Part shown: in pieces, positions 51,520 to 59,959 of the stretch
Layout: each line of letters opens with the position of its first letter
Position numbering within the stretch: position 1 is the first letter of the stretch
Origin: Kribbella kalugense
GTDB lineage: Bacteria > Actinomycetota > Actinomycetes > Propionibacteriales > Kribbellaceae
Direction: 5' to 3'
Assembly: GCF_004365875.1 (NCBI RefSeq)
Contig: NZ_SODF01000002.1
Location: 1,488,001-1,552,000 of the forward strand
Length of the DNA stretch: 64,000 nt
Program-made: the position numbers and the translations under genes
The notes under the pieces: model-generated
Database searches by the model: none
Seen by the model: only the letters and a program-made list of their open reading frames with translations
What the model was told of the DNA's origin: nothing

Positions 51520-52113
51520 ATGCGGATAAATCAGAGCATGGATCGGACTCGGAGTACGGCGGCCCGGCGGGATCAGATCGTCGCCGCGACGATCACCGTG
51601 CTCGCCGAGCGCGGGTACGCGGCGGCGTCGTACGACGCGATCTGCGAGGTCGCCGAGCTGAGCAGCAAACGGCTGATCTCGTACCACTTCAGCACCAAGG
51701 ACGAGCTGCTCGCCGAGGTCCTCCGCCGGGTCACCGCCGACGCGGCCGAGGTGATGCGTCCGGCGATCGAGGCCGCCACCGGGCCGGACGAGAAGTTGGC
51801 GGCCTACATCCGGTCCAACATCGAGTTCATCGCCGCCCGGCCGGATCACGTCCGGGCGGTGCAGCAGATCGTGTTCGGCGGTGCGCCGGTGCCGACAGAG
51901 GAGGCCGACGCCGCAGTCGCCCGGCTGGCCGCGCTGTTCCAGGACGGGCAGCGGACCGGGTTCTTCCGGAAGTTCGACACGTTGCTGATGGCCTACACCG
52001 TCCGCGCCGCGATCGACGCCGCGGCCGGCCGCCTGATCGCCGGCGCCGCCCCCGAGAACTGCGCGACCGAGCTCGCCGAGACCTTCCGCCGAGCGACCCG
52101 GATCCAGCGATGA
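51520..52113 (+). CDS. TetR-family repressor
   Basis: A 197-residue repressor with the helix-turn-helix at about 15-60: RRDQIVAATITVLAERGYAAASYD (given in part) and LISYHFSTKDELLAEVL. The ligand domain is of the TetR_C_33/YsiA-like size. It heads an operon with a membrane protein and an FAD monooxygenase, so its ligand is probably the monooxygenase substrate or product. It starts at the leaderless ATG 51520; an ATG at 51538 is an alternative. Its stop overlaps an in-frame upstream codon of the next gene. Confidence 0.88.
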   Translation: MRINQSMDRTRSTAARRDQIVAATITVLAERGYAAASYDAICEVAELSSKRLISYHFSTKDELLAEVLRRVTADAAEVMRPAIEAATGPDEKLAAYIRSNIEFIAARPDHVRAVQQIVFGGAPVPTEEADAAVARLAALFQDGQRTGFFRKFDTLLMAYTVRAAIDAAAGRLIAGAAPENCATELAETFRRATRIQR

Positions 52114-52139
52114 AGATCGATACGGCAGGGAGCGAACCG

Positions 52140-52775
52140 ATGACGACCGAGACCAAGCCGAAGGCGCGCTGGGGTGCGGTGCTGGCTCCTGTCCTGGTGG
52201 ATCTCGTGCTGCCGCTGCTGATCTTCTACGCGCTCCGCCGTTCCGGCGTCGGCGTGGTCGGCGCGACCCTCGCCGGTTCGGTGATCCCGGTCGTGCGTAC
52301 GGCGTACTCGATCGTCCGCGGCCGCAAGGTCGACTGGATGGCGGTGTTCATGATCGTCGCGCTCGCGGTCGGCACGATTGCGTCCCTGGCGATGCACAGC
52401 CCGCGGATGCTGCTGGCCAAGGACGGCGTGATCACCGCGCTGTGCGGCCTCTGGATGCTCGGAACGGTTGCCCTCGGCAAGCCTCTGCTGCTGTCGATCG
52501 GCCGCGGTATCGCCGAGGCCAAGCGCGGCAAGGGCGGCGGCGAGGTCTGGGCCGGCCGGTGGGACCGCGAGCCCGGCTTCCGCAACGGCATCCGCCTGAT
52601 CACGATCGTCTGGGGAGTCGGTCTGGTCTTCGACGCGGTCGTCCGCGTCGTCATCGCGTACGCACTACCGCTCGACGCCGTACCCGCAGCGACGACGATC
52701 CAGTGGATCGTGCTGTTCGCGCTGCTCTACGGCTTCATGATGATCTACTCGCGCAAGAACGATCTGCTCGCATGA
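52140..52775 (+). CDS. VC0807-like integral membrane protein
   Basis: A 211-residue protein with six hydrophobic segments (LAPVLVDLVLPLLIFYAL, VGATLAGSVIPVV, FMIVALAVGTIASLA and others). It resembles the VC0807/DUF3159 type of small membrane proteins, whose function is unknown to me. The ATG at 52140 has a good AGGGAG site; an ATG at 52110 overlapping the TetR stop would add ten residues. The downstream monooxygenase start overlaps its stop by 4 bases. Confidence 0.75.
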   Translation: MTTETKPKARWGAVLAPVLVDLVLPLLIFYALRRSGVGVVGATLAGSVIPVVRTAYSIVRGRKVDWMAVFMIVALAVGTIASLAMHSPRMLLAKDGVITALCGLWMLGTVALGKPLLLSIGRGIAEAKRGKGGGEVWAGRWDREPGFRNGIRLITIVWGVGLVFDAVVRVVIAYALPLDAVPAATTIQWIVLFALLYGFMMIYSRKNDLLA

Positions 52776-54157
52776 ACGACGTACTGGTCGTCGGCGCCGG
52801 ACCCACCGGGCTGTTGCTGGCCACGGAGTTGGTGCTCGCCGGAGCGAACGTCGTACTCGTGGACAGGGCCGCCGAGCGGTCCGGACAGTCGAAGGCGTTG
52901 TCGCTGCAGCCGCGGTCGGTGGAGATCCTGCACTCCCGCGGGCTGCTCGGACCGCTGCTCGAGCACGCGCCGCGGTTGCCCGCCGGGCACTTCGCCGGGC
53001 TGCCGGTGCCGCTCGACTACACGGCGTTGGACACCAGATTCCCTTACCAGCTTGGGATTCCTCAGTTGCGGATCGAGCAGGAACTGGAGGATCAGCTGGC
53101 GGCGGAAGGTGTTGTCCTACGACGAGGTCTCGAGCTGACCGGGCTCCGGCAGGACGAGGCCGGCGTCGTTGCGGCGTTCGCGGACGGTACGACGATCCCG
53201 GCGGGGTGGATCGTCGGCTGCGACGGGGCGCGGAGTGCGGTGCGGAAGCTGGCCGGGATCGATTTCCCCGGACGGGACGGACGGTTCAGCGCGGTTGTTG
53301 CCGACGTCGTGATCTCCGGCATCGAGCCGGACTGGGCACTACCGTCGCTGGTACCGCGGGACGGTGCGGTGATGACGATGGTGCCGCTGGAGGACGGCGT
53401 CCACCGGGCGCTGTTCACGGGCCCGGAGCAACAAAATCTGCCGAAGGATCAGCCGGTCACGCCTGCGGAGGTCGCGTCCGCGCTGCAGGCTTGGTACGGC
53501 GAGGACGTCGTACTGCGTGAGCTCCGCTACGGCTCGCGGTTCACCGACGCCGCGCGACAGGCCGATCGGTATCGCGTCGGCCGGGTCTTCGTCGCCGGTG
53601 ACGCGGCGCATGTTCATTCGCCGACCGGGGGTCAGGGGATGAACCTTGGGCTGCAGGACGCGTTCAACCTGGGATGGAAGCTCGGCGCGGTCGTGCGGGG
53701 CGAGGCGGGTGAGGACCTACTCGACAGCTACCACGACGAACGGCATCCGGCCGGGGTCGCCGTGCTCGCGAACACCCGCGCGCAGGGCGTGCTGATGGTG
53801 CCGGACGACGATGTCGCTTGCTTGCGGGAGACGTTCGTCGACCTGCTCGGCGTACCGGAGGCGAATCGGCGGTTGGCCGGGGTGATCTCCGGGGTCGGGC
53901 TCGCCTACGCGGCCGGGGAACATCCGCTGGTGGGCCGGCGGATGCCGGATCTGACGTTGCCGGACGGTACGACGGTGGCGGAACGGCTGCGCGGTGGGCG
54001 GCATGTGCTGCTTGACTCGGCTGTGGACGGTGAGCTGCCGGCCGCGCGGATTCTGGTCCGGCCGGACGGGTATGTGCGGTGGGCAACCGATGATGCGGAG
54101 TCCGAAGTACCGGAGTTTCCGGGCGTCCGGGTGACCATGGGGCAGCTGAGCCGTTAG
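52772..54157 (+). CDS. FAD-dependent aromatic monooxygenase
   Basis: A 461-residue flavoprotein hydroxylase of the PheA/TfdB type. The FAD-binding GxGxxG is VVGAGPTGLLLA at 5-16, the DG motif GCDGARSAVRK is near 150, and the GD motif VFVAGDAAHVHSPTGGQGMN is near 270. A C-terminal thioredoxin-like domain, usual in this group, is shortened to about 75 residues. Such enzymes hydroxylate phenols, polyketide aromatics or antibiotics (for example rifampicin or tetracycline). Its place behind a TetR gene fits inducible detoxification. Substrate unknown. Confidence 0.9.
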   Translation: MNDVLVVGAGPTGLLLATELVLAGANVVLVDRAAERSGQSKALSLQPRSVEILHSRGLLGPLLEHAPRLPAGHFAGLPVPLDYTALDTRFPYQLGIPQLRIEQELEDQLAAEGVVLRRGLELTGLRQDEAGVVAAFADGTTIPAGWIVGCDGARSAVRKLAGIDFPGRDGRFSAVVADVVISGIEPDWALPSLVPRDGAVMTMVPLEDGVHRALFTGPEQQNLPKDQPVTPAEVASALQAWYGEDVVLRELRYGSRFTDAARQADRYRVGRVFVAGDAAHVHSPTGGQGMNLGLQDAFNLGWKLGAVVRGEAGEDLLDSYHDERHPAGVAVLANTRAQGVLMVPDDDVACLRETFVDLLGVPEANRRLAGVISGVGLAYAAGEHPLVGRRMPDLTLPDGTTVAERLRGGRHVLLDSAVDGELPAARILVRPDGYVRWATDDAESEVPEFPGVRVTMGQLSR

Positions 54158-54218
54158 AGTTACCGACTGGAAACATCGGCCGATCGCCGGGGTGACCCGG
54201 CGGGCTCGGAGGATCGAC

Positions 54219-54617
54219 GTGGCTTTGGGTAGGACGTCCCCGCGGGATCTGCCGCTGTTCGCGGATCTGTCCGGACGCGACATCAGGGAGATCTTCCGCG
54301 CCGGCGAGGAGGTCTCGGTGCCGGCCGGGTGGTCGCTGATCCTCGAGCAGACGCCACCGGACGCGGCGTACCTGATCCTCAGCGGTACGGCGGCGGTCCG
54401 GTCGAAGGGCGAGGAGATCGCCGAGCTCGGCCCGGGCGACATCGCCGGCGAGGTCGCGGTCCGGAAGAACACGTTGCGGACGGCAACCGTCACGGCGAAG
54501 TCGCGGCTGCAGCTGCTGCACTTCACCCGGGAGAAGTTCGACGACTTGACCCGGCGGCTGCCCGCGTTCCGGGACGCCATCGACGCCACCATCGCCGAGC
54601 GCCGCGGTGGTTCCTGA
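54219..54617 (+). CDS. cyclic-nucleotide-binding domain protein
   Basis: A 132-residue protein made of a single cNMP-binding beta-roll: DLPLFADLSGRDIREIF, VPAGWSLILEQTPPDAAYLILSG (given in part), and the phosphate-binding cassette region ELGPGDIAGEVAVRKNTLRTATVTA, where Gly-Glu and Arg-Thr are close to the canonical GE(x)AL...RxAT. There is no DNA-binding domain. The GTG at 54219 follows CGGAGG; a GTG at 54192 is less likely. It overlaps the cyclase gene by 11 bases, so product and sensor are made together. Confidence 0.85.
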   Translation: MALGRTSPRDLPLFADLSGRDIREIFRAGEEVSVPAGWSLILEQTPPDAAYLILSGTAAVRSKGEEIAELGPGDIAGEVAVRKNTLRTATVTAKSRLQLLHFTREKFDDLTRRLPAFRDAIDATIAERRGGS

Positions 54618-55587
54618 GCCGAGCCCGGACCTGGGCGCGCTGCAGCGGGAGTTCGAACGGACGCTGCTCGGCGGGGACCGGAAGTTTACCCGGGTGCAGG
54701 TGTCGGAGCGGGCCGGGATCTCGAGTGAGCGGGCCGAGCGGATGTGGCACGCGCTCGGGTTCGCGACCGTGCCGGACGACGAGATCGCCTTCACCGACGA
54801 CGACGTGGAGGCGCTGCGGCTGGTCGCGACGCTCGAGGACGACGGGTTCATCGAGCCGGAGATGGAGTCCTCGCTGGCCCGGAAGCTCGGGCAGACCCAG
54901 TCCCGGCTGGCGTCGTGGCAGTCGGCCATGTTCCTGGACTTCCTCGGCGGGTCCAAGCTGGCGGCCGACGAGGCGATCGAGGTCGCAGGGCTGTTGCTTC
55001 CGGCAATGGAGCGGTTGCAGACGTACGTCTGGCGCCGGCACCTGGCCGCGGCCGCCGGACGGGCAGTGGCGGGTTCCGACGAGCTGGCGCGGGGTGTGCG
55101 GGCGGTCGGGTTCGCGGACATCGTCAGCTACACCCGGTTGACCCGACGGCTGACCGAGGCCGAGCTCGGCGAACTGATCGAGCGGTTCGAAGGTATGGCC
55201 GCCGACGTGGTCGCGCTGAACGGTGGACGGGTGATCAAGTCGATCGGTGACGAGGTGCTGTTCGTCACCGACACGGCCGCGCAGGCTGCCGCGGTCGCGC
55301 TGGCGCTCCAGGATGCGGTGACCGCGGACGACGACCTGCCCGAGCTGCGGATCGGGCTCGCGTACGGCACGATCCTGATCCGCCTCGGTGACGTGTACGG
55401 CGAAGTCGTCAACCTCGCCGCCCGGCTCACCACCGAGTGCAAACCCGGCCGGGTCCTCGCCGACCGCGAGTTGGCCGCCGCCCTCGATGGCCACCCCGCC
55501 TACCGCCTCCACCGCCTCCGCCGGGTCTCGGTCCGCGGCTATCGCCACCTGGTCCCCTACGCCGTCCAACGCGCGGACGGTCCGTAG
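54607..55587 (+). CDS. class III adenylate/guanylate cyclase
   Basis: A 326-residue cyclase. The N-terminal half (about 1-155) is the regulatory domain seen in mycobacterial pH-type cyclases (VSERAGISSERAERMWHALGF, then DEIAFTDDDVEALR). The catalytic domain holds the metal Asp pair in GFADIVSYTRLT and IKSIGDEVLFVT, the adenine-type Lys before SIGDE, and GDVYGEVVNLAARLT for transition-state residues. All key positions are present, favouring cAMP. Read from a GTG overlapping the cNMP-binding gene. Confidence 0.9.
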   Translation: MVPEPSPDLGALQREFERTLLGGDRKFTRVQVSERAGISSERAERMWHALGFATVPDDEIAFTDDDVEALRLVATLEDDGFIEPEMESSLARKLGQTQSRLASWQSAMFLDFLGGSKLAADEAIEVAGLLLPAMERLQTYVWRRHLAAAAGRAVAGSDELARGVRAVGFADIVSYTRLTRRLTEAELGELIERFEGMAADVVALNGGRVIKSIGDEVLFVTDTAAQAAAVALALQDAVTADDDLPELRIGLAYGTILIRLGDVYGEVVNLAARLTTECKPGRVLADRELAAALDGHPAYRLHRLRRVSVRGYRHLVPYAVQRADGP

Positions 55588-55622
55588 CTTCTGCGTCAGG
55601 GGCATGCCATACGGTTTGGTAT

Positions 55623-56357
55623 GTGTGGGATATTCAGACGCCGGCCGATCTGTCAAGGCTGAGCGGGGGCGACCCGATCGTCGAGTGGGCCGCGCAGGGC
55701 TTCGGAGTCGGCGTGCGCGCCTGGACCGCTGGGGCCGCGGTGGCGGTTGCCTCGCCGGATGTGTCCAAGCATGATCGGCTCGCGGTGATCGGGCCCGTGG
55801 CGGACGCGGCGCCGTTGGTGCGTGACGTACTGCGTGAGGTAGGCCCGTCGTACCGTCCGTTCGGGGACGAGGACCTGGTGCGTGCCTTGGCGGAGCGCGT
55901 GCCGGGGCTGGAGTTCTCGGCGACGTTCGGGTGGATGGACACCGCCGAGATTCCGGAGGTGACCACGAGCGCCGCCTGGCTGGATGGCGACACCGGCGTC
56001 GAGGCGTTGCTGACCGAGGCGTCGCCTTCGTCGTACGCGTGGCCCGGGCATCCCGGCGTACGGCGATGGGCTGCGGCGACCGGGGATCGCGGTGAGCTGC
56101 TGAGTATCGCGGCCGATGCGTGGAGTGCGCCGGAGGTCGGGTTCCTGGCCGGGGTCGCGACGCATCCTGTTGCCCGGGGCAAGGGATTGTCGCGGCAGGT
56201 GTCCGGGTTCGTGACGGCCGAGCTGGTCAAGCGGTACGGGCGGGCCGCGTTGATGGTGGACCGGGGCAACGCGGCCGCGATCGCGGTCTACCGGCGACTC
56301 GGCTACACCTATCGCCGAGTCGCCGCGGCCGGCATTACCGAGTCGGCTGGACAGTAA
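55623..56357 (+). CDS. GNAT acetyltransferase
   Basis: A 244-residue acetyltransferase. The first 120 residues form a variable N-terminal domain; the catalytic domain holds FLAGVATHPVARGKGLSRQVSG (given in part), with the R-G-K-G acetyl-CoA loop, and NAAAIAVYRRLGYTYR. The substrate is unknown. The GTG at 55623 has no ribosome-binding site but follows a TACGGT hexamer by seven bases, so a leaderless start is possible. It is convergent with the HAAS gene and overlaps it by 23 bases. Confidence 0.85.
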   Translation: MWDIQTPADLSRLSGGDPIVEWAAQGFGVGVRAWTAGAAVAVASPDVSKHDRLAVIGPVADAAPLVRDVLREVGPSYRPFGDEDLVRALAERVPGLEFSATFGWMDTAEIPEVTTSAAWLDGDTGVEALLTEASPSSYAWPGHPGVRRWAAATGDRGELLSIAADAWSAPEVGFLAGVATHPVARGKGLSRQVSGFVTAELVKRYGRAALMVDRGNAAAIAVYRRLGYTYRRVAAAGITESAGQ

Positions 56358-57555
56358 GGGTTGCGCCAGGAGTCGGCTTAGGTGTCGTCACACCGACGCT
56401 CGGCTTAGGCGTTGGGCTCGGGGCCGGGCTGGGGGTGACCGGGGTGGCCGGCGCCGGTGGTGGGACGAACGGAGCCTTGGTGGTGTCCTTGCAGTTGTCC
56501 GGACCTGAGTCGCCGTTCTCGTCGGGGGAGACAACCGCCTGCGGGAACAGGTTGCTGGTCGTGTCGCGCGATTCCTGACCGTAGCTGGTCGCGCAGTCCT
56601 GCACCTCCAGGCCGATCGGGTTGCCGTCCTGGTCGTACAGCCGGACCGGGACCTGCTTGCCCTGGGCATCGAACGGGTAGATGTTCGAGACCTGGGTCCC
56701 GTTCAGGACGAGCCCGTTCTCCGGCGGACTGTAGTTCGAGCTGCCGCGATAGCTGTTGTAGTTGTCGAAGAGCCCGAACGAAGCACCGGCGTACGCCGCC
56801 GCCAGGAACGACGGGACCGCGATCGCCGCGATGACGTTGAGCGGTACGACGTACCACAGCCAGCGCCTGTCCCGCTGTGTCTTCCGGCCGATCCAGATCG
56901 ACACGGCGGCGCCTGCGATCGCGCCGACCACGGTCACCGACTCGGCGCCGAACAGCGCGAAGAACCCGCCGCCACCGATCACGCCGCGAGCGACCCACCA
57001 GACCGGCTGGCCGATCGTCAGCAACTCGTGCCGGATGTGCGGCGGGATCTGCTCGATCCACCCACGGATCGCCGCCGCGCCGCGTGCGCCTCGGGGCGTG
57101 TCCAGGACGATCCGCGGGTCGTTGCCGCGTAGCGCCTGTACGCCGAGGAACGCCGCGACGAACAGGATCCCGAGCCCGAGCAGTCCGAAGAACGCCGTCC
57201 CGTCTCGCGACCAGGCGAAGATGCCGACCACGATGAAGAACGGGCCGACGATGGATGCGATCAGGCCCCAGCGCAAGGCCTTCCAGCCCGCGTCCAGGTG
57301 GTCCTTGCCGACTGGGGCGGTCCGCACCGGGTAGCCGGCCGCGGTCCGCAGCTCGTCGGCGTACTCGCGCGGGGTGCCCAGGCGCTGCTGCAGGTCGTTG
57401 AGAGTGGGCTCGGCGCTGAACTCGGCGGCCACCTCGGTGAGGTGATCGCTGACGTCCTGCAGCACGTCCTCCAGCTCACCCGGCGGCAGATCGCTGAGCT
57501 CGGCTCGCACCTGGGCCAGGTAGAGCGCGACCGCTCCGGTCAGGGTGCTGTTCAC
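56335..57555 (-). CDS. HAAS-domain membrane protein partnered with PadR
   Basis: A 406-residue protein. The N-terminal HAAS (DUF1700-like) domain at about 1-75 includes LPPGELEDVLQDVSDHLTEV and RLGTPREYADELR. Four to five membrane segments follow at 100-270, then an extracytoplasmic C-terminal region with a Thr/Pro-rich tail (PATPVTPSPAPSPTPKP). HAAS proteins are typically encoded with PadR regulators, as here. GTG at 57555 behind AAGGAGG overlaps the PadR stop. Possible envelope-stress sensor; no ligand known. Confidence 0.85.
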   Translation of the reverse strand: MNSTLTGAVALYLAQVRAELSDLPPGELEDVLQDVSDHLTEVAAEFSAEPTLNDLQQRLGTPREYADELRTAAGYPVRTAPVGKDHLDAGWKALRWGLIASIVGPFFIVVGIFAWSRDGTAFFGLLGLGILFVAAFLGVQALRGNDPRIVLDTPRGARGAAAIRGWIEQIPPHIRHELLTIGQPVWWVARGVIGGGGFFALFGAESVTVVGAIAGAAVSIWIGRKTQRDRRWLWYVVPLNVIAAIAVPSFLAAAYAGASFGLFDNYNSYRGSSNYSPPENGLVLNGTQVSNIYPFDAQGKQVPVRLYDQDGNPIGLEVQDCATSYGQESRDTTSNLFPQAVVSPDENGDSGPDNCKDTTKAPFVPPPAPATPVTPSPAPSPTPKPSVGVTTPKPTPGATLTVQPTR

Positions 57556-57881
57556 GCGGCCTCCTTCTCCAGCAGTAGCACCGACATCGTGTCGGCGAAG
57601 TGGTTCCAGGTCTGGGTGGATCGGGCCAGCAGCTCGTGGCCGGTCTTGTTCAGCCCGTAGTACTTGCGGTGTGGGCCTTCCTCGCTCGGCTGCACGTACG
57701 ACGTCAGCGCGCCGGCCGCGAACAGCCGGCGCAGCGTCCCGTACACGGACGCGTCCGCCACGTCGTCCAGCCCGGCCGCGCGCAGCCGGCGCAGTACGTC
57801 GTACCCGTAGCCGTCGGCGTCCCGCAGTACGGCGAGTACTGCGAGATCCAGCACACCCTTGAGTAGCTGGCTCGTGTCCAT
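57552..57881 (-). CDS. PadR-family regulator
   Basis: A 109-residue winged-helix repressor. It starts SQLLKGVLDLAVLAVLRD, has the recognition region DGYGYDVLRRLR and DASVYGTLRRLFAAGAL, and the wing PHRKYYGLNKTG, all standard for short PadR proteins. It precedes and overlaps the HAAS membrane protein gene. A perfect 16-base palindrome at 57941-57956 upstream is the probable operator. An inverted repeat AGCACCGG/CCGGTGCT at 57894-57917 lies in its leader. Confidence 0.92.
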   Translation of the reverse strand: MDTSQLLKGVLDLAVLAVLRDADGYGYDVLRRLRAAGLDDVADASVYGTLRRLFAAGALTSYVQPSEEGPHRKYYGLNKTGHELLARSTQTWNHFADTMSVLLLEKEAA

Positions 57882-57940
57882 CAGACCTCCTCCAGCACCG
57901 GCGGTTCTCCCGGTGCTCTGCCGAGAACACTACTACACAC

Positions 57941-57956
57941 TGCGGAGTACTCCGCA
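57941..57956. promoter_or_regulatory. palindrome TGCGGAGTACTCCGCA
   Basis: Perfect 16-base palindrome between the divergent PadR and AraC-DinB genes, 60 bases upstream of PadR. Candidate operator for PadR or the AraC-type protein. Confidence 0.55.
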
Positions 57957-58022
57957 AACCAGTGAGAGGTTCCGCAATTTCGATCAAGTCGGAAGCGGGT
58001 GCGCGGGGGCACAGTGGTGGGC

Positions 58023-58949
58023 ATGGCGGATGTGTTCGAGGAATTCGTGGCAGTGGTCGCGGCGGGACTGGGCGGGCCGTGTGAGTCGGTCAATGGGGCC
58101 GGGCTCGCGGGGCGGGTGCATCTGTCGCGGTTCCACTTCGATCGGGTGATCGGGGCGGTGGCGGGCGAGTCGCCGTTCGCGTTCCGGCGGCGGGTGCTGC
58201 TGGAGCGGGCGGCGTACCGCTTGCTGACCGAGCCGGTCGGTGTACTCGAGATTGCTGTTGAGGCCGGGTACGGATCGCACGAGGCGTTCACCCGTGCGTT
58301 CGCCAGGGCTTATGGGATGTCGCCGCGCGAGTGGCGGCGGGAAGCGTCGCGGGTGTTCTTCCTGACGGCGCCGAGTGGAGTGCATTTCCAGCCGCCGGCC
58401 GGGCTTCGGCTGCCGGCTCGTAGAAAGGTGAGAGGTATGGACGTACTGGTCAGAATGGTCGAACATCACGTCTGGTTGACGGGCGAGCTGATCGAACGCG
58501 GTGCCCGTCTGGACGCTGCAGTGCTGGATCGCCCCATCGAACTGTCGGTCGAAGGCATCGACGACGACATCTCGATCCGCTACCTGCTGGACCGCCTTGT
58601 CTGGCAGGAAGAAATGTGGCTGGCCTCAGTCGAGGACCGCCCGTTCCAGGTCCCGGAATGCGGCGTCGGCGTCACCACGCCGATCCCCGAACTCCGCACC
58701 CGCCACGCCGACGCCGGCTCACGCTTCGTTGCCCTGGTCAACCAGCTGAACGAGGAAGGCCGCTTCGACGAAAGCTTCGTCGACACCACCTGCGAGCCCC
58801 CAAGAGTCTTCACGTACGGCGGAATGGTCGCCCACGTCCTAACCTTCGCCGCCCATCGCCGCTCCCTCCTAGTAGGCGCCTTCCACACCGCCGGCATCAC
58901 CGACCTAGCCTTCGGCGACCCCATGCTCTTCGTAGCCGAAGGCAACTAA
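58023..58949 (+). CDS. AraC-type HTH fused to a DinB-like domain
   Basis: A 308-residue two-domain protein. Residues 1-120 are an AraC/XylS double helix-turn-helix (HLSRFHFDRVIGAVAGESP, then AVEAGYGSHEAFTRAFARAYGMSPREWR). Residues 140-308 form a DinB-like helical bundle with MVEHHVWLTGELIERG, LVWQEEMW and MVAHVLTFAAHRR, whose His residues match metal-ligand positions. The DinB part may be the sensor, or the protein may be self-methylated as in Ada-like designs; neither is shown. ATG at 58023. The last 200 bases are C-rich and lead into repeat family B. Confidence 0.85.
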   Translation: MADVFEEFVAVVAAGLGGPCESVNGAGLAGRVHLSRFHFDRVIGAVAGESPFAFRRRVLLERAAYRLLTEPVGVLEIAVEAGYGSHEAFTRAFARAYGMSPREWRREASRVFFLTAPSGVHFQPPAGLRLPARRKVRGMDVLVRMVEHHVWLTGELIERGARLDAAVLDRPIELSVEGIDDDISIRYLLDRLVWQEEMWLASVEDRPFQVPECGVGVTTPIPELRTRHADAGSRFVALVNQLNEEGRFDESFVDTTCEPPRVFTYGGMVAHVLTFAAHRRSLLVGAFHTAGITDLAFGDPMLFVAEGN

Positions 58950-58953
58950 CCCA

Positions 58954-59035
58954 CCGAGTCGTGGAATTTGGCTGGAATCGGCAGCCGATTTTCACGACTC
59001 GGCAGTGGGGCCAGGAACCAAACGCCACGACTCGG
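58954..59035. repeat. repeat family B, left cluster
   Basis: Three copies of the 10-mer CCGAGTCGTG: forward at 58954-58963, reverse at 58993-59002 and 59026-59035. The first two form perfect arms of a palindrome enclosing a second palindrome AATCGGC-A-GCCGATT. It lies directly downstream of the DUF559 gene (stop at 59044). A matching cluster stands upstream of that gene at 59960-60043. Confidence 0.85.
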
Positions 59036-59043
59036 CGAACCGA

Positions 59044-59907
59044 TCAGGCGGCGAGACCCGGGTGGCGTCGGGTGTGGAGGTCTTGAGAGATGCGGGCGAC
59101 GACGGTGCCGGGGGTCTGCAGGAGGTCGTACGCCGTGATGACACGAACCAGCCAGCCTTCGCGTTCCAGGTTCTCTCGTCGGCGGATGTCCTGCCGCCAT
59201 TGACGGGCATCCCCGAGATGGTGCTGACCGTCGTACTCGATCCCGAACTTGAGCTCCGGGTAGCTCAGATCCGGCTGCGCGAGCCAGCCGCCCGCGGAAT
59301 CAGTGACGACGTGACCGATCCGCGGCTCGGGCAGACCGTTGAGAACGATGAGGAGTCGCAGCCGGGACTCCATCGGCGAGTCGACGCCCGGCCGGACGAG
59401 CGCAGCCGCTTCCCGCGCGAGCCGGATGCCCCGAACACCGATCGTCGCGGCCGCCAACTCGACCAGGTGCTCCGGCACCACGTCCGTCCGACGGACAAGG
59501 GCATCCCCGGCTGAGACCAGCTCGACGAGATCGCAGTACGGCGCCAGGTCGAGGAACGTTCGCTCGGGCGGAGTCAGCAGCAGCCCAGCTCGCCGTACCT
59601 GCTCGAGGTGCTGTACTTCGTGAACGCGCAGGCCGCTCACCCGTGGAAGACTCACCCGCGGATCGCGCTTGACAGTCACGTGCACGACGTCGCCGGCGCG
59701 ATCGTCGGCGGTCCACAGACTCAATGCGGTCTGGTGGCTCACGACCGCGCCGGGCGTCAGCAACAACGCAGCCTCGGCCTGCACCCGCGGCGTCAGGGCG
59801 ACCTGCGCGCCGACGTACACCGACCCCAACACGCGCCGGTAATGCACTCCGCGCAGCACACCCCGAGACATCCCCGCGACTAGAGCCTCCGCTGCCGTGA
59901 ACAACAC
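59044..59907 (-). CDS. DUF559 (Vsr-like nuclease fold) protein with AbiEi-like front
   Basis: A 287-residue protein of the same group as 10396-11349. The N-terminal region has YRRVLGSVYVGAQ and VVSHQTALSLW, as in AbiEi-like front domains. The C-terminal domain from about 195 is DUF559/Vsr-like: QPDLSYPELKFGIEYDGQHH with Asp, Glu and Asp in nuclease-type positions, then QDIRRRENLEREGWLVRVI. Catalysis is plausible but unproven. It is bounded by repeat family B on both sides, with TTATCCACA between its start and the upstream repeat. No toxin partner is adjacent. Confidence 0.72.
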   Translation of the reverse strand: MLFTAAEALVAGMSRGVLRGVHYRRVLGSVYVGAQVALTPRVQAEAALLLTPGAVVSHQTALSLWTADDRAGDVVHVTVKRDPRVSLPRVSGLRVHEVQHLEQVRRAGLLLTPPERTFLDLAPYCDLVELVSAGDALVRRTDVVPEHLVELAAATIGVRGIRLAREAAALVRPGVDSPMESRLRLLIVLNGLPEPRIGHVVTDSAGGWLAQPDLSYPELKFGIEYDGQHHLGDARQWRQDIRRRENLEREGWLVRVITAYDLLQTPGTVVARISQDLHTRRHPGLAA

Positions 59908-59947
59908 CCAGCCATTGTCCAGACTTCCCCGACCGACGGACGTCCGT

Positions 59948-59956
59948 TATCCACAG
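59948..59956 (+). promoter_or_regulatory. DnaA-box-like TTATCCACA
   Basis: Exact match to the classical DnaA box, located between the DUF559 start and its upstream palindromic repeat. It is in the opposite orientation to the gene, whereas the TTGTCCACA at 10336 is in the same orientation as its gene. No further boxes cluster here. Confidence 0.4.
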
Positions 59957-59959
59957 GCC

